This document shows positions 44,089 through 51,328 of a DNA stretch of 64,000 bases, in pieces. The notes below the pieces were generated by a model, which saw nothing but the letters and a program-made list of their open reading frames with translations, had not been told where the DNA came from and did not search any database. The DNA comes from Halococcus qingdaonensis. GTDB taxonomy: Archaea > Halobacteriota > Halobacteria > Halobacteriales > Halococcaceae. The number at the start of each line of letters is the position of its first letter. Within the stretch, counting starts at the first letter, position 1. The position numbers and the translations under genes were made by a program. Where the stretch lies: the NCBI RefSeq assembly GCF_024508235.1, contig NZ_CP101943.1:1178001-1242000 (forward strand). Direction: 5' to 3'.

Positions 44089-44126
44089 GTCGTGCGTGAG
44101 AACGAGCGCGCTAAAAACGGTGATGG

Positions 44127-44300
44127 CTACCGTGCGTCGGCGATCGGAACCGCACCGCTCGACTGGAGCCACGCCGTGTGCTCGCGCTCGTCGTAGATGA
44201 CGACTGCGCCGTCCTCGCGCTCGAAGGCGACGAGGCGTTCTTCGCGTGCCGGTACGCTCGCCGAGGTGTCGGAGGGCGACTCCTGTGGGGACGTGCTCAT
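44127..44300 (-). CDS. small haloarchaeal protein of the DUF7331 type, 57 aa
   Basis: 57 aa from the ATG at 44300, ending EDGAVVIYDEREHTAWLQS and PIADAR. The short acidic pattern 'LVAFEREDGAVVIYDE...W' matches haloarchaeal DUF7331 proteins as I remember them. No function is known. It precedes the YbaK-type gene on the same strand with a 38-base gap. Confidence 0.65.
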   Translation of the reverse strand: MSTSPQESPSDTSASVPAREERLVAFEREDGAVVIYDEREHTAWLQSSGAVPIADAR

Positions 44301-44448
44301 TGGTTTTGGGTAGTGTCGGTTTTCGGTGCCGCTAGTTGCACCGAGGGGCCACATCGTGATAAACGTTGTCACCATATTCGAAATTCTGCCGGAGGTCGGG
44401 AACGATACGGGAACCCGACCTTTTCACGCTGGACCCCGAACTGCGAAT

Positions 44449-45066
44449 ATGAGCGACGCGCCACGCGACCCTGAACTCGAACGCCTCGCCGAGGACCTCT
44501 CGTCGACGCTCGCCGAGCTCCGTGACGAACTCGAAACGCGCGGGCCGCCACGAGAACCGCCCCGCGGACCACTGGGACTGCCTCGCCCACCGACGCCGGG
44601 CGAACTGCTCGATCTCGCCGACGAGTTCGCGATCCCCGCACTCATCGCGTTCCTCGAAGCGAACGTCCGGGCGCTCGAAGCGTTCCAGGCCGCCCTCCGA
44701 CTGGCACGCGCCGGCGAGGAGGTCAGCGAGCGCGGGCGCGAGACGCGACGGCAGGGCGAGCGTCTCGGTCGCGACGCGCTCGACCGTCTCGACGACGTGC
44801 TCGACGATCTCCAGGGCGCACTCGACGGGCGACCACAGAACCCGACCGCGCGCACGCTCGCCGATGAGGCCCGCGCGCTCCGCGACGAGATCGACGATCG
44901 CCTCGCCGAGGGTGATCGTCGTGTGAACCGCTCGACCCGCGACCGACGGTCGATCTCCGCCCGCGACGAACGCGACGAATCGGATGACGACGTCGCCATC
45001 GACGTCGACGCCGAGCTCGACTCGATCCGCGATGCGGTCGAGAACGACGAGGGGGACGCGGAGTAA
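44449..45066 (+). CDS. haloarchaeal hypothetical protein (possibly DUF7547), 205 aa
   Basis: 205 aa from the ATG at 44449. A proline-rich segment PPREPPRGPLGLPRPPTPGE (~33-52) is followed by a hydrophobic helix LADEFAIPALIAFLEANVRALEAFQ and a long charged, probably coiled helix (residues ~88-140). The end is acidic. Conserved in haloarchaea, function unknown; the helix arrangement suggests membrane association or oligomerisation. Confidence 0.68.
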   Translation: MSDAPRDPELERLAEDLSSTLAELRDELETRGPPREPPRGPLGLPRPPTPGELLDLADEFAIPALIAFLEANVRALEAFQAALRLARAGEEVSERGRETRRQGERLGRDALDRLDDVLDDLQGALDGRPQNPTARTLADEARALRDEIDDRLAEGDRRVNRSTRDRRSISARDERDESDDDVAIDVDAELDSIRDAVENDEGDAE

Positions 45067-45088
45067 ACGGTCACTGCGGCCACAAGAG

Positions 45089-45094
45089 TTTATA
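45089..45094 (+). promoter_or_regulatory. TATA-like element TTTATA
   Basis: TTTATA lies with its centre 29 bases before the ATG at 45121, a standard leaderless haloarchaeal promoter. It supports the ATG at 45121 over the GTG at 45118. Confidence 0.65.
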
Positions 45095-45120
45095 GTCTCG
45101 ATTACATCTCTCCGCATGTG

Positions 45121-45651
45121 ATGGAGGGGGCACGATCGCTGCCGGAGGGGAACGTACAGCTCGAACTGTTCGTGCGATCGTCGGTGCCGGCGGTCGCGCG
45201 CGATTCGCAGTCGGGGGTCCGCGAGCGGCTCCGACGGCTCGACGCCGACGGGGAGGTCGCTGGCGCGACGGTCCGAACGTGGGAGAAGCGGGTGCCGATC
45301 GACACCGGCTGCTCCGAACGCGAGACACACCACACGCACGCGTCGTTCGACGACTGGGCACGCAGACACGGCGTCAGCCTCGCCCCGTTTTTCGACACGC
45401 GCGAGTGTCACTCGTCGATCACCGGCGAGTCACACACCGCGCTCGTCCTGCCGGTGATGAGCCTCGCCGTCTACGAAGGTGACCGACTCAGCGCCGTCTT
45501 CCCGCACGCCGACGAGGACCGCTCGTACACCGTCAGTGAGGCGCTCGATGCGCTCGAAGGTGACGAAACGACGGCGGAACCGGAGGAATCGGAAGAATCC
45601 GAAGAGTCCGAAGAATCGACGCGCGAGGAACTACCGGTCGGCGCGCCCTAA
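45121..45651 (+). CDS. haloarchaeal HTH-type hypothetical protein with acidic repeat tail
   Basis: 176 aa from the ATG at 45121. The N-terminal QLELFVRSSVPAVARDSQ and RERLRRLDADGEVAGATVRTW match a conserved haloarchaeal family annotated only as HTH domain protein. Cysteines and histidines (ETHHTHASF, CHSS) may bind metal. The C-terminus has an ESEESEESEESEES repeat encoded by near-identical 9-base units at about 45586-45617. Its stop overlaps the convergent DUF35 gene by four bases. Confidence 0.65.
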   Translation: MEGARSLPEGNVQLELFVRSSVPAVARDSQSGVRERLRRLDADGEVAGATVRTWEKRVPIDTGCSERETHHTHASFDDWARRHGVSLAPFFDTRECHSSITGESHTALVLPVMSLAVYEGDRLSAVFPHADEDRSYTVSEALDALEGDETTAEPEESEESEESEESTREELPVGAP

Positions 45652-46043
45652 TCGGCGGGTTCGAACCGATAGCCATCCCACTGTTGACTCGCGGGTTCGC
45701 GGATACCGGCCTCGGGATCTCGCAGTTCCTCGATATAGACTGGTTTCACGTCGTCACCGATTTCGATATCGTCCGTCGTGAGCTGGCCGAGCGCGCGGAC
45801 GGACCCGTCCTCGATCTCGAATTCGACGATCGCGAGGTGGTTCGGCTCCCGCACTCCGGGCGGCGTGGCGGTGCTCGTCGTCCACGTGACGACCGTCGCA
45901 GTGTGATCGCTCAGATCCACCGTGCCGGTTCGTTCCGCGCCACCGGGACCGAGCGGGTGTGGCGGGTAGGTGATCGAGCCGTCCGCGTAGCGGGCCGCCT
46001 CCATCGATGGCTCGCCAGCGGCGAAATCGCTCTCAGGGCTCAT
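45648..46043 (-). CDS. DUF35 OB-fold protein without zinc ribbon
   Basis: 131 aa. The OB-fold part of DUF35 is recognisable (GTVDLSDHTATVVTWTTST, LAIVEFEIEDGSVRALGQL, EIGDDVKPVYIEEL), but there is no CxxC pair; the N-terminal zinc ribbon is missing. Its start overlaps the upstream thiolase-fold gene stop by four bases. This pairing is the same as Ltp2-DUF35 in aldolase systems. Confidence 0.85.
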   Translation of the reverse strand: MSPESDFAAGEPSMEAARYADGSITYPPHPLGPGGAERTGTVDLSDHTATVVTWTTSTATPPGVREPNHLAIVEFEIEDGSVRALGQLTTDDIEIGDDVKPVYIEELRDPEAGIREPASQQWDGYRFEPAD

Positions 46044-47197
46044 GCGCCCGCCTCCAGGATGGTGGTGATGACACAGTTGCCAAAGCCACCCACGTTACAC
46101 GCAAGCCCGACGTCGGCGTCGACCTGTCGCGGACCCGCCTCACCGAGCACCTGCTTGTAGATCTCGTAGCCCTGCGCGACGCCGCTCGCGCCGAGGGGAT
46201 GCCCCTTCGATTTCAGCCCACCAGAGGTGTTGATCGGTAGTTCACCGTCACGCTCGGTTTTGCCGTCCTCGACCGTCTCCCAAGCAGCGCCCTGCTCGGC
46301 GAACTCCAGCCCCTCCATCTGGAGGAATTCGAGGATCGTGAACATGTCGTGGAGTTCGGCCACGTCGATGTCCTCGGGGCCGTAGCCACTCATCTCGTAG
46401 GCCTCTTTCCCCGACTCGACCACGCCGCCCATCACCGTCGGTTCCGCGCGCTCGTGGACCACGTGAGTGTCGGTCGCGCCGCCAACGCCGCTCACGAGGG
46501 CGTACTCGTCGGTGTATTCTTTCGCGACCGACTCCGGACAGAACATCAGCGCCGCGCTCCCGTCGGTGATCGGACAGAAATCGTACAGTCTGAGCGGGTC
46601 GGCAACGATCGGGCTCTCTAACACTGTTTCGAGATCGACTTCCTTCTGAAACTGGGCGTGCGGGTTGTCGACGCCGTTCCTGTGGTTTTTGACGGCGACC
46701 TTCCCGAGACTCTCGCGCGGCGCGTCGTAGCGATCGAGATAGCGCCGCGCCGTCAGCCCCGCGAAACTCGGCAGCGTCACGCCGTGTTTGTACTCGACGG
46801 GATGGGTCAGCGAGGCGATCACGTCGGTGGCCTCGCCCGTCGAGCGATGCGTCATCTTCTCACCACCCACCAAGAGGGTCATCTCGCTCGCGCCCGAGGC
46901 GACCGACTGCCAAGCGGCGTACATACCTGCGCCCCCGCTCGAAGAAGTCTGATCGACGCGCTGTGTGTAGGCCGGCAGGCAGTCGAGATCGTGGGCGAGC
47001 GCGTTCGGGACACCGGTCTGGCCCTCGAACTCGCCGCTGGCCATGTTCGAGACGTAGAGATGCTCGACGGCGTCGGGCGCGACGCCGGCGTCGTCGAGAC
47101 AGACCGCGCCCGCTTCGGCGAGCAACCCTTGAATCCACGCTTCGCGCTGTCCGAACTGGGTCATCGATGCGCCGATGACGGCCACGTTCGTGCTCAT
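46040..47197 (-). CDS. thiolase-fold protein lacking the nucleophilic cysteine
   Basis: 385 aa from the ATG at 47197. The thiolase fold is clear: VAVIGASMTQFG start, HPLGASG near 345, and CNVGGFGNC near the end. The active-site cysteine is replaced: VDQTSSSGGAG has Ser85 where VEAACASGG-type thiolases have Cys. Unlike the gene at 23679 it keeps the GHPLG histidine. It is coupled to the DUF35 gene downstream and follows the pcc genes. A DUF35-dependent aldolase or acyl-transfer role is likely, ordinary thiolysis less so. Confidence 0.8.
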   Translation of the reverse strand: MSTNVAVIGASMTQFGQREAWIQGLLAEAGAVCLDDAGVAPDAVEHLYVSNMASGEFEGQTGVPNALAHDLDCLPAYTQRVDQTSSSGGAGMYAAWQSVASGASEMTLLVGGEKMTHRSTGEATDVIASLTHPVEYKHGVTLPSFAGLTARRYLDRYDAPRESLGKVAVKNHRNGVDNPHAQFQKEVDLETVLESPIVADPLRLYDFCPITDGSAALMFCPESVAKEYTDEYALVSGVGGATDTHVVHERAEPTVMGGVVESGKEAYEMSGYGPEDIDVAELHDMFTILEFLQMEGLEFAEQGAAWETVEDGKTERDGELPINTSGGLKSKGHPLGASGVAQGYEIYKQVLGEAGPRQVDADVGLACNVGGFGNCVITTILEAGA

Positions 47198-47240
47198 TTC
47201 GTCCGGGTCGTCTCCCGCCCCCGTTATGGATGTTTCGACG

Positions 47241-47549
47241 CTACCGACGGAGCCGCCCCGCCGTCTTCCACTCCTCGCCGCGAGCGACTCTCTGGGGTGG
47301 CGTCCGCCCGTCGAGACGGCCACAGAGCGACCAGCGATCGCAGTGCTCCGATTCTTCCTCGTCGGCGTTCGCGGCGGCCGCGGCGCGGTCGCGGAGATGC
47401 GCACCGATGGCGGCGGCGATGGCGGCCGCCTCGCCGCGGTCGGCGCTCGTGGGGACCGACAGATCGAGTTCGTCGAGAACGTCCTCGGTCGCGGCCGCTC
47501 GCGCGTCGTCCGGGTCGTCGGTTTCGGCCAGCAGTGATGTCGGTGTCAT
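47241..47549 (-). CDS. pccX: small acyl-CoA carboxylase subunit, PccX-like, 102 aa
   Basis: 102 aa, Ala- and Glu-rich, with an N-terminal helix region (EAAAIAAAIGAHLRDRAAA) and a C-terminal WSLCGRLDGRTPPQRV...WKTAGRLRR. The W-x-GR motif resembles epsilon-type and PccX subunits that join the biotin carboxylase and carboxyltransferase parts. PccX was described in Haloferax mediterranei beside pccB. Here it starts with a TGATG overlap of the pccB stop. Assignment by context and weak motif. Confidence 0.6.
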   Translation of the reverse strand: MTPTSLLAETDDPDDARAAATEDVLDELDLSVPTSADRGEAAAIAAAIGAHLRDRAAAAANADEEESEHCDRWSLCGRLDGRTPPQRVARGEEWKTAGRLRR

Positions 47550-49135
47550 CAGAGTTGGACGTTGCCGTGGTCCTTCGGCGGCCCGTCAGTTCGCTTGCGA
47601 TCGAGAACGTCGAGATCGCGGATGAGCCGTCGGCGGGTCTCGTTCGGCTCGATGACGTCGTCGACGTAGCCGCGCTCGGCCGCCGAGTAGGGGTTGGCGA
47701 ACTCCTCGCGGTACTCGTCCATCAGCGCCTGGCGGGTCGCCTCGGGATCGTCCGCGTCGGCGAGTTCGTCCCGATAAAGGACGTCCACCGCCCCGCGCGG
47801 GCCCATCACGGCGGTTTCAGCGCCGGGCCACGCGTAGTTCGTGTCCGCGCCCAGGAGTTTCGAGCCCATCACGATGTAGGCCCCTCCATACGCTTTCCGG
47901 AGAATCACCGTCGAGAGCGGGACCGTCGCCTCGGCGTAGGCGTAGATGAGTTTCGCGCCGTGACGGATGATCCCGTTGTGCTCCTGATCGGTGCCGGGCA
48001 TGAACCCGGGCACGTCGACGAAGGTCAACACTGGTATATTGAACGAATCACAGAAGCGGACGAACCGCGCGCCCTTCTGGCTCGATTCGATGTTGAGCGT
48101 GCCGGCGTTGACCGAGGGCTGGTTGGCGACGATTCCAACTGGTCGGCCGTCCATGCGCGCGAGCCCGGTCACGAGCGTGCGTGCGAACCCGCCGTGCGTC
48201 TCGAAGAAGGAGCCGTCGTCGACGATGTTCCCGATCACGTTCGTCACGTCGTAGGGTTTGCGCGGCGCGTCGGGCACGATATCACCGACCTCGCAGCGCC
48301 GGTCGGGATCGTCCCACGAGTCGACACGCGGCGGATCCTCGACGTTGTTCTGCGGGAGATACGAGAGTAGCCGCCTGATGTCGTCGAGCACCTCCTCCTC
48401 GCTCGGAGCGGTCCGGTGGGCGACGCCGCTCTCGTTGGCGTGGGCGCTCGCCCCTCCGAGTTCCTCCATCGTGATCTGCTCGCCGGTGACCGTCTCGATC
48501 ACGTCCGGCCCCGTGATCATCATCTGAGCGGTGTCTTCGACCATGAACGTGAAATCCGTCAGCGCCGGCGAGTAGGTCGCCCCGCCGGCACACGGCCCCA
48601 TGATCGCCGAGATCTGCGGGACGAGCCCGCTTGCCTTCGTGTTTCGTTGGAAGATCTTCGCGAACCCCGTGAGCGAGGCGATTCCCTCCTGGATGCGTGC
48701 GCCACCGGAATCGTTCAGCCCGATGATGGGCACGCCATTCTCGATCGCCTTGTCCATCACCTTACAGATCTTGTCGGCGACCGCTTCGCCGACCGATCCC
48801 CCGAGAACGGTGAAGTCGTGGGCGAAGACGAACACCGTCCGGCTGTCGACCTCGCCGTAGCCCGTGACGACGCCGTCGCCGGCGTACTTCTTCTCGGCCA
48901 TGCCGAAGTTCGTCGACTGGTGTTCGACGAACCGGTCGAACTCCTCGAAACTGTCCTCGTCGAGGAGGTAGTCGATGCGTTCGCGGGCGGTCAGTTTCCC
49001 GCGGTCGTGTTGGGCGTCGATGCGGGCCTGTCCCCCGCCCAGCGCCGCCTCGGTGCGGCGTCGCCGCAGTTCCTCGATCGCCGATTCGTCCAGTGCGTCG
49101 CTCTCGCCGGCGTTGGCGTCGTCTTCGGCCGCCAC
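47549..49135 (-). CDS. pccB: propionyl/acetyl-CoA carboxylase carboxyltransferase subunit
   Basis: 528 aa; GTG start at 49135 after a one-base gap from the micro-gene before it. Both carboxyltransferase halves are present: GYGEVDSRTVFVFAHDFTVL, INDSGGARIQEG-like GLNDSGGARIQEGI, and PGFMPGTDQEHNGIIRHGAK with AYGGAYIVMGSK. This transfers CO2 from biotin to propionyl-CoA or acetyl-CoA. The biotin carboxylase subunit (pccA) is not in the window. The product of propionyl-CoA carboxylation is methylmalonyl-CoA. Confidence 0.92.
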   Translation of the reverse strand: MAAEDDANAGESDALDESAIEELRRRRTEAALGGGQARIDAQHDRGKLTARERIDYLLDEDSFEEFDRFVEHQSTNFGMAEKKYAGDGVVTGYGEVDSRTVFVFAHDFTVLGGSVGEAVADKICKVMDKAIENGVPIIGLNDSGGARIQEGIASLTGFAKIFQRNTKASGLVPQISAIMGPCAGGATYSPALTDFTFMVEDTAQMMITGPDVIETVTGEQITMEELGGASAHANESGVAHRTAPSEEEVLDDIRRLLSYLPQNNVEDPPRVDSWDDPDRRCEVGDIVPDAPRKPYDVTNVIGNIVDDGSFFETHGGFARTLVTGLARMDGRPVGIVANQPSVNAGTLNIESSQKGARFVRFCDSFNIPVLTFVDVPGFMPGTDQEHNGIIRHGAKLIYAYAEATVPLSTVILRKAYGGAYIVMGSKLLGADTNYAWPGAETAVMGPRGAVDVLYRDELADADDPEATRQALMDEYREEFANPYSAAERGYVDDVIEPNETRRRLIRDLDVLDRKRTDGPPKDHGNVQL

Positions 49136-49136
49136 G

Positions 49137-49265
49137 CTACCACCCCATACCGCCGTTGCCGGCGAGAATGTGATCGGTCGAAGAGCCCGGTACGGGCCCG
49201 GCGACGGTGCGGCCGCTCCCGCGGAACGCGCCGGTGACCACGCAGGTCTGCGTGTCGAGCGTCAT
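49137..49265 (-). CDS. 42-aa SDR-type Rossmann fragment upstream of pccB (micro-gene or remnant)
   Basis: A complete 42-codon frame from ATG at 49265 to TAG at 49137, ending one base before the pccB start. It begins MTLDTQTCVVTGAFRGSGRT, in which VVTGAFRGSG fits the TGxxxGxG nucleotide motif of short-chain dehydrogenases, and ends with AGNGGMGW. No catalytic YxxxK region follows. It could be a remnant of an SDR gene replaced by the pcc genes, or a short translated leader coupled to pccB. Coupling by spacing is seen; function is unknown. Confidence 0.5.
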   Translation of the reverse strand: MTLDTQTCVVTGAFRGSGRTVAGPVPGSSTDHILAGNGGMGW

Positions 49266-49400
49266 GTCTCTGTGTCGTTGCTCTACGTGTAGCTACCTAA
49301 ATCTGTGCCACGATAGATCACCGTTGCGACTGTGAACGTACCTTCACCATTCGTTACCATTGAATGGTACTGGCGTTATCGGAGTGACAACGACAGATTC

Positions 49401-49416
49401 TTTAGGCCGTCCTAAA
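49401..49416. promoter_or_regulatory. DtxR/IdeR-like box 1 (TTTAGG-CCGT-CCTAAA)
   Basis: Perfect inverted arms TTTAGG and CCTAAA separated by four bases, ending 16 bases before the start of the GT75-like gene at 49433. The left arm overlaps the place where the TATA element would be. Three more copies lie at 50636, 51301 and 58130. The pattern resembles the TTAGG...CCTAA half-sites of DtxR/IdeR metal-dependent repressors, which haloarchaea use as Idr/SirR. Confidence 0.7.
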
Positions 49417-49432
49417 AACACGCGACATCGCA

Positions 49433-50599
49433 ATGACGGCCGACATCTGTGTGATCGTTCCGACGATACGCGAGTTCGAGTGCGTACGAGCCTACGCCGA
49501 AAACGCCCGCAAGCACGGCTTCGATACCGACCGCCTCCACGTCGTGCTCGTGACCGAGGATTTCTGTGACACCGAGGCGATGGCGACGATGCTCGACGAA
49601 CTCGATCTCGCCGGCGAGGTCTTCGACGGCGCTGCCCGCGAGGAGTGGTACGACGAACAGTCCGTCACGGAGTTTGCCCATCTCGTCCCCGCTGCGAGCC
49701 ACGCCCAGACGAGCTTCGGGCTGCTCTACTGCTGGGCGAACGGGTTTGACTACGGCGTCTTCATCGACGACGACACCCGCCCGCACATGGACGAGGACTT
49801 CTTCGGGACGCATCTCGCGAACTTGAACGGCGAACACGAGGTCGAGCGCGTCCGCTCGGACGAGCAGTGGGTGAACGTCCTCTACGAGAACGCCGACGAG
49901 CACGGTCTCTACCCGCGTGGCTACCCCTACTCAGCGATGGACGAGGAGATCGAGACCGATCGTACGCGCGTGACGAACGTCGTCGCCTCGCAGGGGCTCT
50001 GGACGAACGTGCCCGACCTCGACGCCGCCCGCATCCTCGCCGATGGCGATCTGCAGGGACAGGCCAAGACGCGGCTCTCGGCCGACGACTTCGGCGAGCC
50101 GTTCGTCGCCGCGGAGGGCCAGTATCTCACGGTCTGCTCGATGAATCTCGCCTTCCGGCGCGAGGTGATCCCCGCGTTCTACCAGCTCCCGATGGACGAC
50201 AACCCCTGGGACGTCGGCCGGTTCGACGACATCTGGAGCGGCGTCTTCCTCAAGCGCGCCTGCGACGTGCTCGGTACGGAGATCCTCACCGGCGGGCCGC
50301 TCTGTAAGCACAACAAGGCCGAGCGCTCGACGTTCGACGATCTCCGCTCGGAGCTGCCCGCGCTCGACGCCAACGAACGCCTCTGGCGGGCCGTCGACGA
50401 CGCGGCCGCGGACGCCGATTCGTACGCCGACGCCTTCGCCGCGATGGCCGACGCGCTCGTCGAACGCGACTGGAGCGACTGCGAGAACGGCGAGTTCCTC
50501 CCGTACGTCGGCGAGTACATGCACGACTGGTTGGCCTGTCTCGACGCGCTCGATCCGGGCTCGATCGCCGTGCCGGCCGCCGCCAGCGCCGACGACTGA
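49433..50599 (+). CDS. reversibly glycosylated polypeptide-like glycosyltransferase (GT75)
   Basis: 388 aa. The start ICVIVPTIREFECVRAYAENAR and FIDDDTRPH with the aspartates 112-114 match the GT75 / reversibly glycosylated polypeptide family, whose plant members are UDP-arabinopyranose mutases. Archaeal members are uncharacterised. No membrane segment or signal is visible, so it is cytoplasmic and likely acts on a nucleotide sugar. It is preceded by a DtxR-like box, suggesting metal control. It is the first gene of the iron-linked cluster. Confidence 0.85.
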   Translation: MTADICVIVPTIREFECVRAYAENARKHGFDTDRLHVVLVTEDFCDTEAMATMLDELDLAGEVFDGAAREEWYDEQSVTEFAHLVPAASHAQTSFGLLYCWANGFDYGVFIDDDTRPHMDEDFFGTHLANLNGEHEVERVRSDEQWVNVLYENADEHGLYPRGYPYSAMDEEIETDRTRVTNVVASQGLWTNVPDLDAARILADGDLQGQAKTRLSADDFGEPFVAAEGQYLTVCSMNLAFRREVIPAFYQLPMDDNPWDVGRFDDIWSGVFLKRACDVLGTEILTGGPLCKHNKAERSTFDDLRSELPALDANERLWRAVDDAAADADSYADAFAAMADALVERDWSDCENGEFLPYVGEYMHDWLACLDALDPGSIAVPAAASADD

Positions 50600-50635
50600 A
50601 CCGGCAGGTATAACGGTTACCACCCACCACCAATT

Positions 50636-50651
50636 TTTAGGCTGGCCAAAA
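50636..50651. promoter_or_regulatory. DtxR/IdeR-like box 2 (TTTAGG-CTGG-CCAAAA)
   Basis: One mismatch in the right arm against box 1. It ends 17 bases before the ATG of the cupredoxin gene at 50669, nearly the same spacing as box 1. The left side TTTTTAGG doubles as a TATA-like stretch. Confidence 0.6.
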
Positions 50652-50668
50652 TCGGCCAGTGGCAGACA

Positions 50669-51190
50669 ATGAAAGGACACGATTTCGACAGGCGGACAAT
50701 ACTGAAAGGTGGTATGGCAAGCCTCGCCGCAGCGGCCGGACTCGCCGGCTGTACCGGTGGTGCACAATCAGGGAACGACAGCGCCAACGGCAGCGGCGGC
50801 GCGAATGGGAGCGGCAACGGCAGCGGTGGTAACGGTAGCAACGCCAGCGGGACCCCGGGAGCCTCCGACGACCGGAAGGTGCGCGTCGTGCTCAACGAGT
50901 GGCAGGTGAAACCCGACGCGAAGTCGGTGCCATCGGGCCAGGTGACGTTCAACGCCGTCAACAAGGGCCACGAGGTCCACGAACTGGTCGTCAGAGAGCG
51001 CAGCGACGACGGTGCCTACGAGGAGCTCGACGAGGTCGACGACATCGGCAAGGGCACGAGCAAGAAGCTGCAGATGAAGCTCGAGCCCGGCACGTACGAG
51101 CTCGCCTGCCTCATCGTCGAGGAAGAGAACGGCGAGACCGAGGATCACTACAAACTCGGCATGCACGAGACGATCGAGGTCACGAACTAA
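50669..51190 (+). CDS. Tat-exported cupredoxin-like lipoprotein
   Basis: 173 aa. A Tat signal with RRTILK at 8-13 and the lipobox LAGC with Cys28 give a lipid-anchored protein. A Gly/Ser/Asn-rich linker (30-66) precedes a cupredoxin domain with likely ligands His104 (HEVHELVV), Cys147 (ELACLIV), His160 and Met165, the type-1 copper set. Iron-uptake-linked cupredoxins such as EfeO-type and P19-like proteins help handle Fe. Placement beside the Fe transporter and behind a DtxR-like box supports an iron or redox role. Confidence 0.82.
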   Translation: MKGHDFDRRTILKGGMASLAAAAGLAGCTGGAQSGNDSANGSGGANGSGNGSGGNGSNASGTPGASDDRKVRVVLNEWQVKPDAKSVPSGQVTFNAVNKGHEVHELVVRERSDDGAYEELDEVDDIGKGTSKKLQMKLEPGTYELACLIVEEENGETEDHYKLGMHETIEVTN

Positions 51191-51300
51191 CGACGACGAG
51201 CCACGGCATGGGCATCGCGGTTTCGTAACCGACACCACAAACGACATACTGCCGAGCGGCGTCACTAGATGGGATGGATCGACCGCGGAACGACAGGGTT

Positions 51301-51316
51301 TTTAGGCTGTCCTAAA
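51301..51316. promoter_or_regulatory. DtxR/IdeR-like box 3 (TTTAGG-CTGT-CCTAAA)
   Basis: Perfect arms with a four-base spacer. It ends 12 bases before the ATG of the iron-binding protein gene at 51329. The preceding GTTTTTAGG would serve as TATA, so a repressor bound here would block TBP/TFB. Confidence 0.72.
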
Positions 51317-51328
51317 TCATATGTGGCA

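Noticed and set aside
46658-48370. A 570-codon plus-strand frame opposite the thiolase-fold and pccB genes
   Set aside because: No recognisable domain and arginine/valine-rich composition; it spans two clear minus-strand genes.
49286-49302. A possible fifth metal box (GTAGCTACCTAAAT) upstream of the SDR micro-gene and pccB
   Set aside because: Only one arm (CCTAAAT) fits; the other arm does not match TTTAGG and the spacing is wrong.
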